From Escarpia spicata (taxonomy: Eukaryota; Annelida; Polychaeta; Sabellida; Siboglinidae), in NCBI GenBank assembly GCA_963995525.1, contig OZ023205.1:51846738-51910737 (forward strand): 64,000 bases of DNA. The letters run 5' to 3'. Below the pieces are notes generated by a model, which was not told the origin of the DNA, ran no database searches, and saw only the letters and a list, made by a program, of their open reading frames with translations. Of this stretch, positions 60,594 to 64,000 are shown piece by piece. Within the stretch, counting starts at the first letter, position 1. The number at the start of each line of letters is the position of its first letter. Both the position numbers and the translations under genes were made by a program.

Positions 60594-60804
60594 CGCCAAT
60601 GGCTATTAGTTACTATTCCATGATTGTAGTTCAATGGTAATATTGTCGTGACCCCTAGTTTCCGGGTCACGGCCTCGCATGTTTGGATACTTCCTGTTGT
60701 GAATTGCAGTTTTGTGTTCTCTTATTAAAACACTGTTCTAGTTACGCATACGTACTAGTGTTTGTTTGTGTGACTCGAAGTGTGCATTTGATCACCTAAT
60801 GGCG
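60594..60804 (+). repeat. 3' LTR (211 bp)
   Basis: Copy of 55286-55496 with two substitutions. Confidence 0.95.
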
Positions 60805-62205
60805 CTGAACTGTTGCCATCATCTGCATTGTCAGGCTTTAATGCAGTGACTCCAGCTGAATCAGAGTTGAACTCGGACAGAGATCTATTCACTATCCGAG
60901 TCCAACTCGGAATTGAAATTGGACATCCTCGGGTAAATCCAGCTGGACGGTGATGATAGCCGATACTGTGGGTAGGGAGGTCGGAAGAAATCACGCAAAC
61001 GCGTTTGAATTGGGACGCAATGTTAAATCACCTATGTTAAAAAAAGTGTAAGTCCCTTGATTTATAAAGACTGATCATATATTTTATATCAAAAGAAACA
61101 TAAATACGTCTTCTTTGTGATAAAAATACCTGCTTTTGTGAACTCGTAATGCTTCATACAGATACTCGTGTTGAAACAACGACACCCCCAGAAATTACAT
61201 TTCGTTGCGGGCGCAGCCATATTAAATTTCGCGGAAGGGTGGTATTTTCATAAAATCATGTGCTCGCGTTATTACCCGCCATGCTATGTTTGGCGGTATG
61301 GTTGAAATCGCAAAATGATACTCTTTCTACTGGCGTGTTTCTTGTACGAATTGAAATAAAATTAAGAAAAATATGATATGGTGAACATTGACCATATTTA
61401 GAGACGATCTAAGGTATGAACAACTTGCGGAAACTCTGGCAAACTACATGTACGCTATTTAGTAATGTATAAACGTAATATTAATGCAAATTTGGCGGAG
61501 ATACACCTTTGTCCATTTTTGCCCCAAGCTCGAACGTAGTGGTACCCCATGTCCGGCAACGAATTTCCTCTATTATCGCTCACATACCCGGCGTACATAT
61601 TATTCAATTTATTGCAATCTTTTATTCTGAAGTTGTGTTTTAGCCATGCATATGTTATTCGTGTTTACATATGCACAGACATGCTATCATATATTAAATG
61701 GCGGATGTTATATGAATATTTAAAGTTTATTTTCATGTTGTAATCATACAAAAATGTATGACAATTAATAACAAGAAATGAATGACAACCCCCTCCATAA
61801 ATCAGACATCTGATGTACTTCTAATTACACTACATTGATCTTAATGTAAGTAACTGCATGTATAAACATTGGCTTGGTGGTGGTTTTTTGGAGTTGTTTT
61901 TTACTGTATCTTCCTAGAACTATTTGTATATGAATATATAACATGATTTAACATTTCCTGGTGGTGGAACGGTGCAACATTTTGTTTCAGCGCTGATGGG
62001 TATGCATGCTTTTTCAACATTTAATTTTCGAATGCTGCAAGGACATTCTTTCTAAGCAATTAAATGCGGTGCTTTATGAATAAACAAGGTGCGTCAAACA
62101 GGTTGTTGAAATCCGTTCTAAACGACTTATAAACGCCACAGTTTCTCACTGGATGTAAAGCACTTGGACTCATCAGGAAGCTGATCATCTGTCCCCCTCT
62201 GATGT
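60805..62205. other. No gene seen
   Basis: AT-rich flank of the LTR element. Short frames only; a TTCAGCGCTGATGG sequence near 61986 has no supported role. Confidence 0.4.
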
Positions 62206-62490
62206 ATGATCGAAGACAAGAGTGTTCACATCTTGGACATGAACACTAACTACCAGCAACTCGTGTCATTCTGCCAGGAGTCATGCAGAAACATCAATGA
62301 GTTAATGAGTGGGACGAGTACGCCTATCTTTGAAGACGCTACTCGCATCAAGAAGGGCAAGGTGTTTGGAATGCTGAGAACAATTTCTGATGTAGATGCA
62401 GATGTGGAAGTGATTCTTCATATCCTACTTCCAGCCATCGCTGTTCTCTGCAAACGGATCTTTGTAGATACAACATTACATCAGATAATT
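62206..62490 (+). CDS. Unrecognised ORF, possible exon or TE remnant
   Basis: An ATG-started frame of about 95 sensible codons (62206 to about 62490) before it runs into an AT microsatellite that supplies a meaningless Ile/Tyr tail. The composition is protein-like: a hydrophilic start, ESCRNINELMSGTSTPIFEDA, an acidic DVDADVEVI segment and a hydrophobic LLPAIAVLCKRIFVD. I do not recognise the family. No splice partners or poly(A) signal were found. It may be a piece of a transposon-encoded protein or one exon of a gene that continues outside the window. Confidence 0.35.
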
Positions 62491-62502
62491 CAAAGTTGCA
62501 TA

Positions 62503-62560
62503 GCAATATATATATATATATTGCTATATATATATATTGCTATATATATATATATATAAT
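62503..62560. repeat. (AT)n with TTGC interruptions
   Basis: AT-dinucleotide runs interrupted by TTGC, flanked by ACAACATTA (62469) and TAATGTTGT (62557), an inverted pair that could form a cruciform. Confidence 0.85.
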
Positions 62561-64000
62561 GTTGTACGTGCATGCTGTGCAGCGGAATGCTTATTGTTGC
62601 TTGCAGTAGTTGGCTATCCTTCTCACTTTACTAAGTTCACACACACACGCAAACATGCGGACACACACACAAACCTACATATGTTTACATAATTATGTGG
62701 TGCAAGGCCAAAGCAGAATGTTTACATCAATGCATGCAATATTTGGCCATGCTTATACTCTCACACACACTTTACTAATTTTGCATACCTGACATGCACG
62801 TACTCATTAACGTCCACATGATTTTGCTGGTATACCTGCCACTTCTAAAACATGTCAGATTTGGTTGATATCCACATAATGGAAACCATTAAAGCATAAC
62901 CTCCAACCTATGGGTAGCAAGCTTTCCAAGCTGGTTCAGTGTGGTGTATGACAATAAGCCAGATGTATTGTGTACACGTATGCTGGATGACGATTTGAAA
63001 GTGGGGAACCTGGAGATACTTTTGTAAGCTTTTCCGAAAGGTTAGTTGCTTAGTTAATTAACATAATTTTATGTAAAATTCCTTTTATAAATGATATTTA
63101 AAGGAAATACATAAAATATCAAGTCTTAGGTAAGATTTTTGTATTGTACAAGATTATATTTTCACATTTCCTTCAGATCAAAAAAATTGTCACACAAATT
63201 TATTCAATGACCTTTACATAATTGTCCATAACTTCGCCAATTTTTTTATCACAGAGAGTTAAAACTGGTATGGCTGTGTATCTCTTAAACATACCTTTCC
63301 AATGGTGTATAATTTTGCCAATTCTGATGAATTATTGCATTTTCACCGACCTCCCTACTGTGGGTGGCTTCATGCGATTTCGAACTCTTCATTCGTTTAA
63401 CTGTGTCAACATTACGAAACTAAATTCAGTCGATCTATCAGCATCGATCAGCTAGACATTTGAATGTTTTCCAACTTATTTTTGTATAATGCTTACGTTA
63501 GATTTCCCGTTCGGAAGTACACAGATGTCACCATTGTTGGCACTTACTTGTCTAGTATCCGGGCCCACATTGACTCCGTCGTTATAACAAAATTGTTGCC
63601 TAATTTTGATACCTCATGCGTTATTGCCATTATTCAACATCATCCCATGCATATACAGGTGTATACTTTATACAAAAGATCGTGTCTTAGCGCACCTTTG
63701 AAGCCCAATTAACAACCCAGTTTGTAATAACACGCTGCTATATCGCTCATTGTGGTAATGCGCGGCCGCGGCGCAGACTGACGCAAACCGAGTCGCACTT
63801 TGGGCCTAAAATGAGCTAAGACGCAATATTTTCGTAATATAAGTATGCTTGGGATGATCTTTAACGATAGAACTAAACCACTGAGTTATCGAATTTAGGC
63901 AAACGTGTAGTTATAATGATGAAATCGAGGTTGGCCCGGATACTAAGCAAGTGCTCCAATATTTTCTTTAAAACATTCTGCCGGTTTACGGGCCGGCACT
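62561..64000. other. No gene supported to the window end
   Basis: Short frames (63222-63455, 63464-63712) have no recognisable domain. A GC-rich patch, GCGCGGCCGCGGCGCAGACTG, lies at 63760-63780, at the window's right edge. Confidence 0.35.

Larger units (their letters stand above)
55286..60804 (+). mobile_element. Ty3/gypsy-type LTR retrotransposon, nearly intact
   Basis: A 5.5 kb element bounded by two 211-base LTRs that differ at only two positions that I can see, so insertion is recent. The order is LTR, primer-binding site, gag, pol (protease, reverse transcriptase, RNase H, integrase), polypurine tract, LTR. Integrase after RT/RNase H is the Ty3/gypsy order. There is no envelope gene. 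Both LTRs start CGCCA and end TGGCG instead of TG...CA. The flanks share only CTG (55283-55285 and 60805-60807), so the usual 4-5 bp target duplication is not evident. GC-rich coding sequence contrasts with its surroundings. Confidence 0.93.

Noticed and set aside
60755..60994. 79-codon minus-strand frame ending inside the 3' LTR
   Set aside because: Part lies in the LTR and the rest has no recognisable domain or splice sites.

Overview
The window looks like a metazoan nuclear genome with AT-rich, intron-heavy architecture. Its repeat load (long GT/CA microsatellites, LINE relics, a Penelope-like element, tRNA-type SINEs, MITEs, one young LTR retrotransposon) is typical of a spiralian, most likely a mollusc. 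That placement is an inference from protein similarity and repeat style; no species marker is visible. There is no sign of bacterial genes, CRISPR arrays or operons.

Three host genes can be built exon by exon from splice sites and reading phase. (1) On the minus strand, 12732 down to 8384, a two-exon gene encodes a 164-residue protein with a signal peptide. Its canonical EF-hand loop exists only once the two exons are joined across a 3.85 kb intron; I do not recognise the gene. (2) On the plus strand, 24021 to 39661, eleven exons encode a PPM1H/J/M-type metal-dependent Ser/Thr phosphatase with all PP2C motifs. (3) On the minus strand, 54088 down to 42087, nine exons encode WDR82, the SET1/COMPASS and PNUTS-PP1 WD40 subunit; the joined CDS is 942 nt and gives 313 residues, the length of human WDR82. 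Genes 2 and 3 are convergent, about 2.4 kb apart.

Layout: 1-8380 repeats, including a pair of apparently identical 300-bp direct repeats, a decayed LINE carrying a perfect 78-bp palindrome, and simple repeats. 8384-12732 EF-hand gene. 12.8-23.9 kb a SINE, a LINE invaded by an antisense LINE, and mostly featureless sequence. 24.0-39.7 kb phosphatase gene, whose introns hold microsatellites, SINE and MITE copies, minisatellites and a Penelope-like element with inverted terminal repeats. 42.1-54.1 kb WDR82, whose introns hold a LINE split at TTAA by a piggyBac-like MITE, other MITE-like DNA, and a 90-bp-arm inverted repeat. 54.4-55.0 kb LINE 3' end. 55286-60804 a nearly intact Ty3/gypsy-type LTR retrotransposon. 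60.8-64 kb sparse sequence with one unrecognised ORF.

The host genes do not form a pathway; their proximity looks incidental. The best leads are the split EF-hand secreted protein, the GC-AG intron in WDR82, the Penelope-like element with its internally born 46-bp minisatellite, and two cleanly readable nested transposon insertions.
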